Below are positions 27,198-35,693 of a stretch of DNA of 64,000 nt, piece after piece. Origin of the DNA: Acidobacteriota bacterium (GTDB lineage: Bacteria > Acidobacteriota > Blastocatellia > UBA7656). Within the stretch, counting starts at the first letter, position 1. Each line of letters starts with the position of its first letter. Below the pieces are notes generated by a model. It was not told the DNA's origin and ran no database searches. It saw only the letters and a program-made list of their open reading frames with translations. The position numbers and the translations under genes were made by a program. The stretch covers positions 1 to 64,000 of the forward strand of contig JBFMDH010000030.1 in NCBI GenBank assembly GCA_040754075.1, read 5' to 3'.

Positions 27198-27446
27198 TTA
27201 GAAAACCTCTTCTTCATCTTCCGGGGTTTTTTCAAAATCGACTCTTGAAAATGTCCCGTCGCTGTCTTTCAACAGCAATTCGACTTTGCGTTCGGCTTCG
27301 TCTAATCGTTTTTGGCAATCACGCGACAGGTTGATGCCTTGCTCGAATAATTCAAGCGACCGTTCCAGAGGCAAATCGCCGCCTTCAAGTTGTTCAACGA
27401 TTTTCTCTAATTCCTTGAGCGATGATTCAAATGTTTTTTTTGTCAT
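27198..27446 (-). CDS. xseB: Exodeoxyribonuclease VII small subunit
   Basis: 82 residues. The helix-rich family signature FESSLKELEKIVEQLEGGDL with PLERSLELFEQGINLSR is complete, and the tail is acidic. XseB binds XseA in multiple copies to form ExoVII, which degrades single-stranded DNA. xseA lies 1.2 kb upstream on the same strand, separated by an O-methyltransferase-like gene and a heptamer hairpin. Confidence 0.96.
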   Translation of the reverse strand: MTKKTFESSLKELEKIVEQLEGGDLPLERSLELFEQGINLSRDCQKRLDEAERKVELLLKDSDGTFSRVDFEKTPEDEEEVF

Positions 27447-27447
27447 T

Positions 27448-27555
27448 AGTCCGTAGTCCGTAGTCCGTGGTCCGTAGCTTTAAGTCAACTGCTTCGCTTA
27501 TTGAAATGAATCAGATTCAGAAAACGACTGACTACGGGCTACGGACTACGGACTG
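27448..27555. repeat. Paired inverted heptanucleotide arrays upstream of xseB
   Basis: Left array 27448-27478: AGTCCGT, AGTCCGT, AGTCCGT, GGTCCGT, AGC. Right array about 27526-27555: the complementary type (GACTACG, GGCTACG, GACTACG, GACTG), about 50 bases away. The two arms can pair over about 25 bases. This is the clearest case of the tandem-word hairpin family in the window. Confidence 0.9.
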
Positions 27556-27557
27556 TT

Positions 27558-28568
27558 TTACTTCGACGCCAAGATTATGGGCGAAGGCGCGGGCGCGTCA
27601 ACCGTCCAGATGCGTTTGAACCCGGCTTCCTTGAGCCACACTTTGTACTCTTTCATGGTAAACACGCTGCCTTCTTTGGTATGAATCAGCATATTCAGTC
27701 CGAAGACCAGCGGCATCGCGGGACCGGTGCGGGTGTCATTGGGAACCATTTCGGCAATCAACAAAATGCCGCCTTCTTTTAGTGCTGCGGCGCATTTCTT
27801 GATTAACTTTTTGCCCCACTTTTCGCCTTCCGAATGGATGATATGACCGAGCAGGATCAGGTCATATTTGTTGCGCCCGAAATTGATTTCGCGCAGATTG
27901 CCATCAATGTAAGTGTAACGGTCGTTCAATCCGAATGAGTCAACGAATTGCCGCGCAATCGGCGTGACTTCCGGGTAATCCAGAACGGTGACACGGGCAT
28001 CGGGGATCGCTTGCGCAAAAGCGAGCGACCACGCAGCCGAACCTGCCGCGACATCTAAAATCTCTTTAATCTGTTTGCGCTTCTTTTCAGGAAGGCTTGC
28101 GGCAACTGCGCTTGCGCCGCCGAAACTCATCGGGAAAATTGCTGCAACCAGTCTCGGAAAGAAATCGCGCCCGGCTTGTTCCTGGTCAACTGCGACTATC
28201 GGGCGACCGGTCTTGACGACTTCGGTCAGTTGTCCCCAGGCGTCGTAATTTAATTTGGTCTCCTGAGCGAACGCGCCCATATATGGATTTTGACCTTTAA
28301 TCAGAAACGCTGCCGACACCGGTTCGAGTCCGTATTTATCGCCTTTTTTGTTCAAATAACCGGTGCCCACCAGCGCATCGAGCAAATGACTAAGTCCGCG
28401 TTTGCTGGCTTTCGTGGCTTTGGCTAAATCATTCAAAGTATTTTTGCCCTGAGCGATGTGCGTGAAAACGTCCAGATCAACGCCACTGACGAGCGCCATG
28501 GTGTTTCGCGCCGCCCATAAATCCTGCATAATTTTTTCGGGTGTAACGGTTGGTTGATTTGCGTCCAT
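27558..28568 (-). CDS. O-methyltransferase family 2-like methyltransferase
   Basis: 336 residues. An N-terminal winged-helix dimerisation domain (LNDLAKATKASKRGLSHLLD) is followed by a SAM-binding Rossmann domain with motif I ILDVAAGSAAWSLAFAQ and DARVTVLDYPEV. A later segment IHSEGEKWGKKLIKKC is typical of the family. The fold is that of acetylserotonin/hydroxyneurosporene O-methyltransferases, but bacterial members methylate many small molecules, so the substrate is unknown. It is between xseA and xseB and does not belong to ExoVII. Confidence 0.88.
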   Translation of the reverse strand: MDANQPTVTPEKIMQDLWAARNTMALVSGVDLDVFTHIAQGKNTLNDLAKATKASKRGLSHLLDALVGTGYLNKKGDKYGLEPVSAAFLIKGQNPYMGAFAQETKLNYDAWGQLTEVVKTGRPIVAVDQEQAGRDFFPRLVAAIFPMSFGGASAVAASLPEKKRKQIKEILDVAAGSAAWSLAFAQAIPDARVTVLDYPEVTPIARQFVDSFGLNDRYTYIDGNLREINFGRNKYDLILLGHIIHSEGEKWGKKLIKKCAAALKEGGILLIAEMVPNDTRTGPAMPLVFGLNMLIHTKEGSVFTMKEYKVWLKEAGFKRIWTVDAPAPSPIILASK

Positions 28569-28650
28569 TCAATATTCCTTTCAGATTTAAAATCGGATTT
28601 TACTTGAGTGAAGTACGTCGTTCATCGGTGCGGAAGATTTTTCGCTTGAA

Positions 28651-30006
28651 TTATTTTTTTGTGCATTCGATTTCGCCTTCGGCAAGGCGTATGCGAACCG
28701 CGTCGCCGCTTTGCACATCTATGGCGCGCTTGATGATTTTGTTCTCATCATCGAAAGCAATCGCGTAGCCCCTCGATAAAACCGCGAGCGGTGAAAGTGC
28801 CTGCAATTTACCAACAGTGATGGCAAACGATTCGCGTTGATGGTCGGTTTGATTTTTGATTGCTGCCGCAAGCCTTGTGGAAAGAATGCCCAGTTCGCCG
28901 CTTTGACGCGCCAGCTTATGTTTGAGGTTGGCGTCACGCACGCGAATGTTGAATTGCTCGCGAACCGCTCGTTTATTTCTTATCTGTTTTCTGAGCGCCG
29001 ATTCCATTGCGTAAATCGCATCGTCGAAACGTTGCCGGTAGGTTTTAATGCGCGAAGGGATTTCCAAAAAGGCGCGGCTGGAAACGATGTCTGCGAGTTC
29101 GTGTTGCGCGTCGGCGAGTTTATAACGAATCGCGTTGTACATTTCCTGCACGAGTCCCGCGAGTCTTAATATCACCTCTTCGCGCGCCATCGATACAACT
29201 TCGGCTGCCATCGAAGGCGTTGCAACCCGTAAATCAGCGACGAAATCGGCAATCGTAAAATCGGTTTCGTGTCCGACGGCAGAGATGACCGGCACCCGCG
29301 AATTATAAATTGCGCGAGCCACCGTCTCTTCGTTAAAACACCAGAGGTCTTCGATTGAACCGCCGCCGCGTCCAACGATAATCACTTCAACATCGTCCTG
29401 GGCGTTTAAATTTTCAATCGCGCGGGCAATCTCCTTTGCCGCGCCTTCGCCCTGCACACGCGCCGGGGCAATCAGCACATTGACGCTTTCATTGCGGCGT
29501 TTTAACACCCGCAAAATATCGCGTAGCGCCGCGCCGGTCGGCGAAGTCACAACCCCTATGCAACGCGGCAAAGCGGGGATTTCGCGCTTGTGTTCAATAT
29601 CGAAAAGTCCATCGGCGGCGAGTCGTCGTTTGAGTTGCTCGAATGCCAGTTGCAGCGCCCCCATACCAACCGGTTCGAGGTATTCGACAATCATTTGATA
29701 ATCGCCGCGCGTTTCATAAAGCGATAAGTGACCGCGCGCCCGAACCTTCAACCCGTCTTCGGGGGTGAAGCGAATTAAACGGTTTTGCATACGGAAACTC
29801 GCGCATCTGAGGGTTGCGCCTTCGTCTTTTAAAGAGAAATACCAGTGACCGGAAGAGTGGCGTTTGAAATTGGAAACTTCGCCTTCGACCCAGACATCAG
29901 CGAAACGATTCTCGACCAGGATTTTTATTTGCGCCGTGAGTTCGGAAACCGTCAGCGGTTCGCGCTCCTGCATCAGTTGTTCGAGAAAAGAGAGTTGTTG
30001 CGACAT
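28651..30006 (-). CDS. xseA: Exodeoxyribonuclease VII large subunit
   Basis: About 451 residues from the chosen start. The OB-fold N-domain (VWVEGEVSNFKRHSSGHWYF, SLKDEGATLRCASF) is followed by the catalytic region GVVTSPTGAALRDILRVLKRR, VIIVGRGGGSIEDLW and SAVGHETDFTIADFVAD, then a long coiled-coil region and the C-terminal VLSRGYAIAF. ATG 30004-30006 is preferred because AAGGA lies just upstream; the frame opens at 30105, but those residues are not family-like. Confidence 0.96.
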   Translation of the reverse strand: MSQQLSFLEQLMQEREPLTVSELTAQIKILVENRFADVWVEGEVSNFKRHSSGHWYFSLKDEGATLRCASFRMQNRLIRFTPEDGLKVRARGHLSLYETRGDYQMIVEYLEPVGMGALQLAFEQLKRRLAADGLFDIEHKREIPALPRCIGVVTSPTGAALRDILRVLKRRNESVNVLIAPARVQGEGAAKEIARAIENLNAQDDVEVIIVGRGGGSIEDLWCFNEETVARAIYNSRVPVISAVGHETDFTIADFVADLRVATPSMAAEVVSMAREEVILRLAGLVQEMYNAIRYKLADAQHELADIVSSRAFLEIPSRIKTYRQRFDDAIYAMESALRKQIRNKRAVREQFNIRVRDANLKHKLARQSGELGILSTRLAAAIKNQTDHQRESFAITVGKLQALSPLAVLSRGYAIAFDDENKIIKRAIDVQSGDAVRIRLAEGEIECTKK

Positions 30007-30135
30007 GAAAATCCTTGCAAGAATTTTAAGCTGCATTCTACACCCAAGCTTTCCTTCCGCACAAAATTTAAAAGTTTGTGATGACGTGATATGCTTGCCA
30101 ACCAACGTTTTGAACTCTTAAAAGTGATCACCAAT

Positions 30136-31557
30136 ATGAAAAAAATAATTGTGCCTCTGGTTTTAATTTTACTTTTTACGATTGCGACGTATTCGCAACA
30201 AGCGGATAAAAAAACACCGCCACCCTCGATTGTCTTTACCAACGTTTCGGTGATTGATGCGACGGGCAACCCTTTGCAAAGCGATATGGCGGTGTTGATA
30301 ACCGGAGATAAAATCGTCGCCATCGGTAAATCCAACAAAGTCAAATTGCCGAAAGGCACGCAGAAAATCGAAGCCAAGGGCAAATTTCTGATTCCCGGTC
30401 TCTGGGATATGCACACCCATCTGACATTGAGTAAAGATTTTTCGCTTCCACTGTTTATCGCCAACGGTGTCACCAGCGTGCGCGATATGGGCGGCGACTG
30501 GGAGGTTTTGAAATCCTGGAAAGCAGCCAGCGCCAATGGTGAAATATTAAGCCCACAGATTAAAACCGCCGGTTCGATTATCGAAAGCGCCAATTTTTTA
30601 AATATGCTTAGACGCATCGGCGCGTTTATCAACAAACCGAATAACCCAGCCATCCTCAAAGGTCGAATGGGTGTCGCCAATCCCGAACAATCGAAACAGG
30701 CGATTCAGAAATTGGTCAAAGATGGCGTGGATTTCATCAAGTTTCGCACCAACATTTCACGCGAAGCCTACCTGGCAATGGCAACGGAAGCCAAAAGCGC
30801 GGGCTTGATGTTTGTCGGGCACGCGCCGACCGGCGTGACTTTAATCGAAGCCTCGGATGCCGGACAGAAAAGCATCGAGCACGGCATGGATGCCTTAATG
30901 AAACTCACGGACGAAGAACGTCAACAGACTTATGAGCGATTGGTGAAAAACCAAACGTGGGTGGTGCCAACCTGGATTACCATGAAAAGTGTGCGGCTCA
31001 TACCCGATAAAGATGTGGTTGCGGTGATCAACGACCGTGAGAATAAAATTGATGCGCGGCGAAAATATCTGTCTGCCAGTTTGCTGGATTTATGGGATAC
31101 CCAGGTCAAAATCAAAAAATTTGAATCCGCAACGGATTGGACAAAAGTGATGCAAGCTTACCAACAACATTTTCGCGAGCTGCATAAAGCCGGGGTGCGA
31201 ATGATGGCGGGAACCGATACCGGTTCACCTCTGGTTTATCCCGGTTTCAGTTTGGCGGAAGAATTGGAATTGCTGGTGAGTGATATTGGACTCACACCGA
31301 TGGAGGCATTGCAGAGCGCGACGCGCAACCCTGCGGAATTTTTTGGTATGGAGAAAACCCTTGGCGCCATTGAAGTCGGAAAGCTTGCCGATGTGGTTTT
31401 GCTTGAAGCCAACCCCTTGGAAAATATCGGCAATATTAAAAAGATTGCCGGGGTGATGCTTGGCGGAAAATATTTAGATAAACCGGCTTTGCAGAAAATA
31501 TTGAATGACGTGGAAGTGGCAGCCAGTAAAGACCGGGAAAGCGCGATTAAAAAATAA
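30136..31557 (+). CDS. Secreted amidohydrolase-family protein
   Basis: About 473 residues. The signal peptide (MKKIIVPLVLILLFTIATYSQ) sets the start at ATG 30136. The metal-dependent amidohydrolase core shows DMHTHLT (H-x-H), GHAPTGV, IEHGMD and MAGTDTGSP (catalytic Asp). Related secreted members include prolidase-like and imidazolonepropionase-like hydrolases. The next gene starts with its ATG overlapping the stop by one base, so the two are coupled. The substrate is unknown. Confidence 0.9.
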   Translation: MKKIIVPLVLILLFTIATYSQQADKKTPPPSIVFTNVSVIDATGNPLQSDMAVLITGDKIVAIGKSNKVKLPKGTQKIEAKGKFLIPGLWDMHTHLTLSKDFSLPLFIANGVTSVRDMGGDWEVLKSWKAASANGEILSPQIKTAGSIIESANFLNMLRRIGAFINKPNNPAILKGRMGVANPEQSKQAIQKLVKDGVDFIKFRTNISREAYLAMATEAKSAGLMFVGHAPTGVTLIEASDAGQKSIEHGMDALMKLTDEERQQTYERLVKNQTWVVPTWITMKSVRLIPDKDVVAVINDRENKIDARRKYLSASLLDLWDTQVKIKKFESATDWTKVMQAYQQHFRELHKAGVRMMAGTDTGSPLVYPGFSLAEELELLVSDIGLTPMEALQSATRNPAEFFGMEKTLGAIEVGKLADVVLLEANPLENIGNIKKIAGVMLGGKYLDKPALQKILNDVEVAASKDRESAIKK

Positions 31558-32912
31558 TGCAAAAGCAAATTACTCTCGGATTAGTTGCTCTCAGTTTGGT
31601 TGCAATTTCGCTCAATGTTTTCGGGCAAAAACCGCTCGGTGTGGGTAGGAAATATTCAAGCACCGAGCGCCTGAAAATCGAGCGATTGCAATCTGTCCAC
31701 GCTGACCGTTTGCGTTACCGCCAAGCGCGTCATCCGGTAAAACTCAAAACCGGGCTTACGGATTATCGCGCGATTATGCACGCGCACGCCGAAGATTCAT
31801 CGCACACCGGTGGCACACGTCCTGAGCTTCTGGAAGCCGCAAAACGCGCGGGTGTGAAAATCATTATGCTCACAGACCATGTTCGACCCGAACGTGATTT
31901 CATTAATGACAGTTGGCGCGGCTTGCGCGATGGCGTGTTGTTTATACCGGGAGCCGAACACGAAGGTTTTCTGGTTTATCCGCAAGCTTCGATCAAAAAT
32001 CAACCCAGGAAAACCCGCGACGAATACATTCGTATGATAAAAGCACCCGGTGGCAATATTTTTTTATCGCACGTTGAAGAACGACCGGATTGGGATACCA
32101 GCCAACTCGATGGCATAGAGATTTACAATCATCACTCGGATATAAAAGATGAAAATACGTTTTACTTGTGGTTGATGGCGACGCTTACGGATGCCCAACG
32201 CTTGAATGATTTTCAAACTGCCCTCAATGAATTTCCCGAAGAAGTTTTCGGCGCGCAACAGGATTATCTCGCAGGAACGATTGCGAAATGGGATAAAGAC
32301 TTGTTGCAACATCGCGTCACCGGTGTTGCAGCCAATGATTGTCATCACAATCAGATTTTTACCGTGACCTGCCTCGATGAAAACACCGTTGAAATCGGTT
32401 ACATCGGTTCGCGTCGGGAAACCCGCAAAATCACCAAAGAGCAAGCGCCTGGCATCAGCGAACTCACACGCGGCAGAAAAGCCGGTGAACTGATTGCCAA
32501 ACTTGACCTCGACATTTACGACCGCAGTTTGAATTATGTGAACACGCATATTCTCACCAATCGGTTGGATGAGCCGTCGGTGCGCGAAGCCCTGCAACAG
32601 GGGCACGCTTATGTTGCGCACAACTGGTTATGCGAGGCGACAGGCTTTGCGTTTATTGCCGAAGCCAGGGGTAAACGAGTCGCCGTGATGGGCGACGAAG
32701 TGAAACTGGTTGATCGGTTGAAACTCAGAGTTGAAACGCCTGTGACCTGTTCATTAAAACTGATTCGTAATGGCGAAGTGATTGAGACATTACAAAGCGA
32801 TAAACTGGAATTGGCGTTAAAAGAAGCGGGCGTTTATCGCGTCGAAGCGTGGTTGACGTTTGATGGGGAAGCGCGACCGTGGATTTATAGCAACCCGATT
32901 TATGTCAGATAA
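31557..32912 (+). CDS. Secreted PHP-superfamily metallohydrolase
   Basis: 451 residues with a signal peptide (ITLGLVALSLVAISLNVFGQ). The PHP-type metal motifs are AIMHAHAEDSSHTGG (H-x-H near residue 75), VKIIMLTDHVRP, PGAEHEGFL, ILSHVE-like NIFLSHVEERPDW, and AANDCHHNQ. A C-terminal domain from about 345 adds beta strands. It overlaps the upstream amidohydrolase by 1 base. Both exported products may work in sequence on one substrate, which is inference. Confidence 0.85.
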   Translation: MQKQITLGLVALSLVAISLNVFGQKPLGVGRKYSSTERLKIERLQSVHADRLRYRQARHPVKLKTGLTDYRAIMHAHAEDSSHTGGTRPELLEAAKRAGVKIIMLTDHVRPERDFINDSWRGLRDGVLFIPGAEHEGFLVYPQASIKNQPRKTRDEYIRMIKAPGGNIFLSHVEERPDWDTSQLDGIEIYNHHSDIKDENTFYLWLMATLTDAQRLNDFQTALNEFPEEVFGAQQDYLAGTIAKWDKDLLQHRVTGVAANDCHHNQIFTVTCLDENTVEIGYIGSRRETRKITKEQAPGISELTRGRKAGELIAKLDLDIYDRSLNYVNTHILTNRLDEPSVREALQQGHAYVAHNWLCEATGFAFIAEARGKRVAVMGDEVKLVDRLKLRVETPVTCSLKLIRNGEVIETLQSDKLELALKEAGVYRVEAWLTFDGEARPWIYSNPIYVR

Positions 32913-32927
32913 CCTTGGTGAACCCTT

Positions 32928-33449
32928 ATGCGTAATTTTATTGTCGGGGTGATGGGCGCAGGCGAAGACGCCAGCAGAGAAGAGTTGCAGATGGCTTTCC
33001 GCTTGGGTGAGTTGATTGCCAGACAAGGATGGGTGTTACTCACCGGAGGTCGCAACGCCGGGGTGATGCACGCAGCCAGTCGCGGCGCAAAATCTATCGC
33101 AGGCAGTTTAACCATTGGCATTCTGCCTGACCGAAAATCTGAAATCTCGAAATATGTCGATGTCGCCATCATCACAGACATTGGGCAGGCGCGCAACAAT
33201 ATCAATGTGCTGTCAAGCGATGTCGTGGTGGCTTGCGGGGCGCGCGGCGCAGGAACGATTTCGGAAATCGCCCTGGCAATTAAAAATCACAAACCGGTGA
33301 TTGTGATGAATGCAGATGCAGTGAGTCGAAAATTTTTCGAGCGATTAAATTACAGGGAGTTGTTTTTTGTGAGCGAAGCAGATGAGGCGCTCAAACTGAT
33401 TTGTAAGAAGTTGGTAAAATCAAAACCGAGAAAGCGGATTGCGAACTGA
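32928..33449 (+). CDS. TIGR00725/LOG-like Rossmann protein
   Basis: 173 residues. The Rossmann-type nucleotide-binding pattern of the LOG/SLOG group is present: GVMGAGEDASREELQMAFRL, WVLLTGGRNAGVMHAASRGAK, and VVACGARGAGTISEIALAIK (the GxGTxxE-type loop). Related proteins bind nucleotides or act in cytokinin-type hydrolysis, but this subgroup has no known role. It lies 15 bases after the PHP gene. Its last codons form one arm of a terminator hairpin. Confidence 0.85.
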   Translation: MRNFIVGVMGAGEDASREELQMAFRLGELIARQGWVLLTGGRNAGVMHAASRGAKSIAGSLTIGILPDRKSEISKYVDVAIITDIGQARNNINVLSSDVVVACGARGAGTISEIALAIKNHKPVIVMNADAVSRKFFERLNYRELFFVSEADEALKLICKKLVKSKPRKRIAN

Positions 33450-33472
33450 ATCAATAAATTCGCAATCCGCTT
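33432..33472. terminator. Bidirectional terminator hairpin
   Basis: A perfect 14-bp inverted repeat (AAGCGGATTGCGAA at 33432-33445 and its complement at 33459-33472) with a 13-base loop. It overlaps the end of the 32928 gene and sits before the convergent stop at 33478. Confidence 0.7.
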
Positions 33473-33477
33473 GATGC

Positions 33478-33939
33478 TTAATATTTAATGCGCGGCAAAT
33501 TGTAAACCCCTGCGAGGGTATTTAAATCGGCGCGAACCTTAGCCCACAGTTTATGAACCTTGCTGCCAAACACCGGTTTACTACAGATTCTTCCCACTTC
33601 ATCGGCTTCGCGTAAAACTTCTGCAACTTTTTGACGCGATTCAATCCAACGGTCTCGACGGTCAAAATCGTCGCGCAAATCATCAAGGGCTTTTTCCAAA
33701 TCCTTGACCTGTTCATTCCAGTTATCTTCACGATTGCTGCCGTCGAGAATGCTGCGGTCAAGCGATTTATCAACCGTATCTTTCAATTTATCGCTGTTGG
33801 TTTCAACGCGCTTAATAATATTGTCAACTTGACTTTTGGTGTAATAACGACCTCGCGCGGTTCCTTGTCCGAAGGCGCTCGTCAGTAACAACGTGACGGT
33901 TGCCAGAGTGACTAAAATAGAAATGGTTTTTCCTCTCAT
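33478..33939 (-). CDS. Hypothetical secreted helical protein
   Basis: 153 residues. The signal peptide (ISILVTLATVTLLLTSAFGQG) is followed by a helical, highly charged chain with repeated heptads (KDLEKALDDLRDDFDRRDRW). It probably folds as a helical bundle in the periplasm. I do not recognise the family. It is alone on the minus strand. Confidence 0.75.
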   Translation of the reverse strand: MRGKTISILVTLATVTLLLTSAFGQGTARGRYYTKSQVDNIIKRVETNSDKLKDTVDKSLDRSILDGSNREDNWNEQVKDLEKALDDLRDDFDRRDRWIESRQKVAEVLREADEVGRICSKPVFGSKVHKLWAKVRADLNTLAGVYNLPRIKY

Positions 33940-34096
33940 CTTTTTCTCCTATCCTAAATTCTTATTCAAAAAATTCTCCTCATCGGAGCAAACTATCATT
34001 TAACGCTTCGCACGTTTTGCTAACGTGTCGAGGCATTCAGGCAATAAGACTGGGGATGACGGATTTTGGTCTTCTTTTATTTGAAAAATTTTTTTA

Positions 34097-35314
34097 TCAC
34101 AAGTTCCATTGCTTATCAACGAACTGTAAGCAGAGGCGTTCGAGTTTGTCGCTACCGAAAAAACGGTTGCGAATCACCGCGAGACTATTGAAGTTATGAG
34201 TCGGGCTGATGACTTTGACGACTTCGAGTTCAGGGGGGACGGCTTGTAAACAGACGCGCATGCCGCCGGCGCTGATATTTTCGGTGAGTCCTTTTTCTTC
34301 GCCGATGGTGTGCATCATTTGATTGAGGTATTCAATGGTGACGGTTTCTTTCAGAGCTTTGCGCGGTTCGCGTCGTCGATCCTGTCCTTGCCAGGATTCG
34401 GTGCGATAGACACTGGCGGGTTTTTCGTGGTAGCCGTTGGGCGGCGCTTCCTGAAGAAATTCCAATCCCATTTCTCGCGAACCGTTTTTCAATGGCTCAA
34501 TGCGACGAACAATGGCGTAAATTTTATAACTCGGCTCGCCAAATCCATGATTTCGTAATTTGACCGGAAACGGCATGGTCAAATGCACCACCTGACCATG
34601 TCTTAAACGACGAGTCAATCTGAGTGACACGCCACCTTTGCTGACATCAATCGTGTGGGTCATCTCCTGCCATTTCTTGCCATCTTTTCCGTAACCCGCA
34701 ACGTAGGTCGGCAGGGATAGGTTGAAGCGTTGAAACCGGCGGAGTTTTTCCAATGTGCGATCTGCCACTTTTTCACTGGTCAGTTCAACCGGTTTGGTGA
34801 ACATCACCTTGTTGGCGGCGCTGCGCACAATGGCTTCGGTTGCGTGAATCACCTTGGCATTCAATTTGCCGGTTGTCCCGCGATTGACGATGACCCGTTG
34901 TTCGCGTCTGAGGTCATTGATTTTTGCGGAGGGCAGTTGAGAATTTTGAGGATTGGCTGGAGGTTTTTGCCCAAGAATTTTATCGACATTGATTGGCGCT
35001 TTGGCGTTATCGCGCAAAGCATTGTCATATTCGGTGCGTTTGCCGAAATGCATGAGCACGAAAAAAGCGGCGGAGGCTTTTTCGGTTGCGCCGCGCAATC
35101 GTTGAACCATGTCGGGCGGCATGAGGAAAGCGGTTTTGAAACGCAGCAATTTCAAAAGCTTCATCGTGTGATAATAACCGGCTTTGATTTGTTCAGGCGT
35201 GGCAGTGCGCTCGATGCCTAATACCTGATAATGCGTAGTGGCGCGTTCGATTCGTTCAATTAGCCTTTCCAGTTCCAGATAGTAAGCGCTAATTTGATTC
35301 GCCGAATAATTCAT
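34097..35314 (-). CDS. J-like N-terminus fused to two PilZ domains
   Basis: About 405 residues. Residues 20-95 resemble a J-domain (HYQVLGIERTATPEQIKAGYY) but lack the HPD tripeptide that contacts Hsp70. After a linker come two PilZ-like beta barrels: RRFQRFNLSLPTYVAGYGKD with SKGGVSLRL, and DRRREPRKALKETVTIEYL with ENISAGGMRV. Both carry the arginine-rich entrance and the (D/N)xSxGG motif used by PilZ for cyclic-di-GMP. ATG 35314 follows AGGAGG; the frame opens earlier at 35413. Confidence 0.85.
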   Translation of the reverse strand: MNYSANQISAYYLELERLIERIERATTHYQVLGIERTATPEQIKAGYYHTMKLLKLLRFKTAFLMPPDMVQRLRGATEKASAAFFVLMHFGKRTEYDNALRDNAKAPINVDKILGQKPPANPQNSQLPSAKINDLRREQRVIVNRGTTGKLNAKVIHATEAIVRSAANKVMFTKPVELTSEKVADRTLEKLRRFQRFNLSLPTYVAGYGKDGKKWQEMTHTIDVSKGGVSLRLTRRLRHGQVVHLTMPFPVKLRNHGFGEPSYKIYAIVRRIEPLKNGSREMGLEFLQEAPPNGYHEKPASVYRTESWQGQDRRREPRKALKETVTIEYLNQMMHTIGEEKGLTENISAGGMRVCLQAVPPELEVVKVISPTHNFNSLAVIRNRFFGSDKLERLCLQFVDKQWNL

Positions 35315-35693
35315 TGTCGCTGCCTCCTGAAAATTTAATTCACACATTAATCGGTTGCCGCGTATTTTTGACTGGCTGTGATACCCCAAACCCCGCAACG
35401 GGCGCACCACCACAAAAGGGTAAGGGTAAATTTATTGAGCAATTTTTATTCCGGTGTCAGGTTTGAAAAAAAATGGCGATTTCAGATGATGAGCTTCCCT
35501 GAATCGGTAAATGGTCGTTGTTAAACCTTGAGGTTCAAGGCATCGGTTAGCGCGGGCGACTTGCAAAAATTGTCACAGCGGTTAGGAAAAGTTACTGGAA
35601 AAGCAGTTTTCTTTTTTGATTCATCGGGCTTTCATCTTGTGCGAGTAAGGGCTGAGTGTATAATCAGATTCAGGACGTTAAAGGTTAAACACG
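35315..35693. other. Intergenic region before the kinase gene
   Basis: This 379-base divergent gap holds the kinase promoter (35637-35664) on its right side and the promoter of the PilZ gene somewhere on its left, where I saw no clear hexamers. I saw no RNA gene or heptamer array. Confidence 0.4.
35637..35664 (+). promoter_or_regulatory. Sigma-70-type promoter for the kinase gene
   Basis: TATAAT (35659-35664) is a perfect -10, and TTGTGC (35637-35642) is a plausible -35 with a 16-base spacer. It lies 30 bases upstream of ATG 35694. Confidence 0.6.

Noticed and set aside
32064-32621. A 185-codon minus-strand frame inside the secreted PHP gene.
   Set aside because: It is antisense to a coding region with intact metal motifs and shows no signal or motif of its own.
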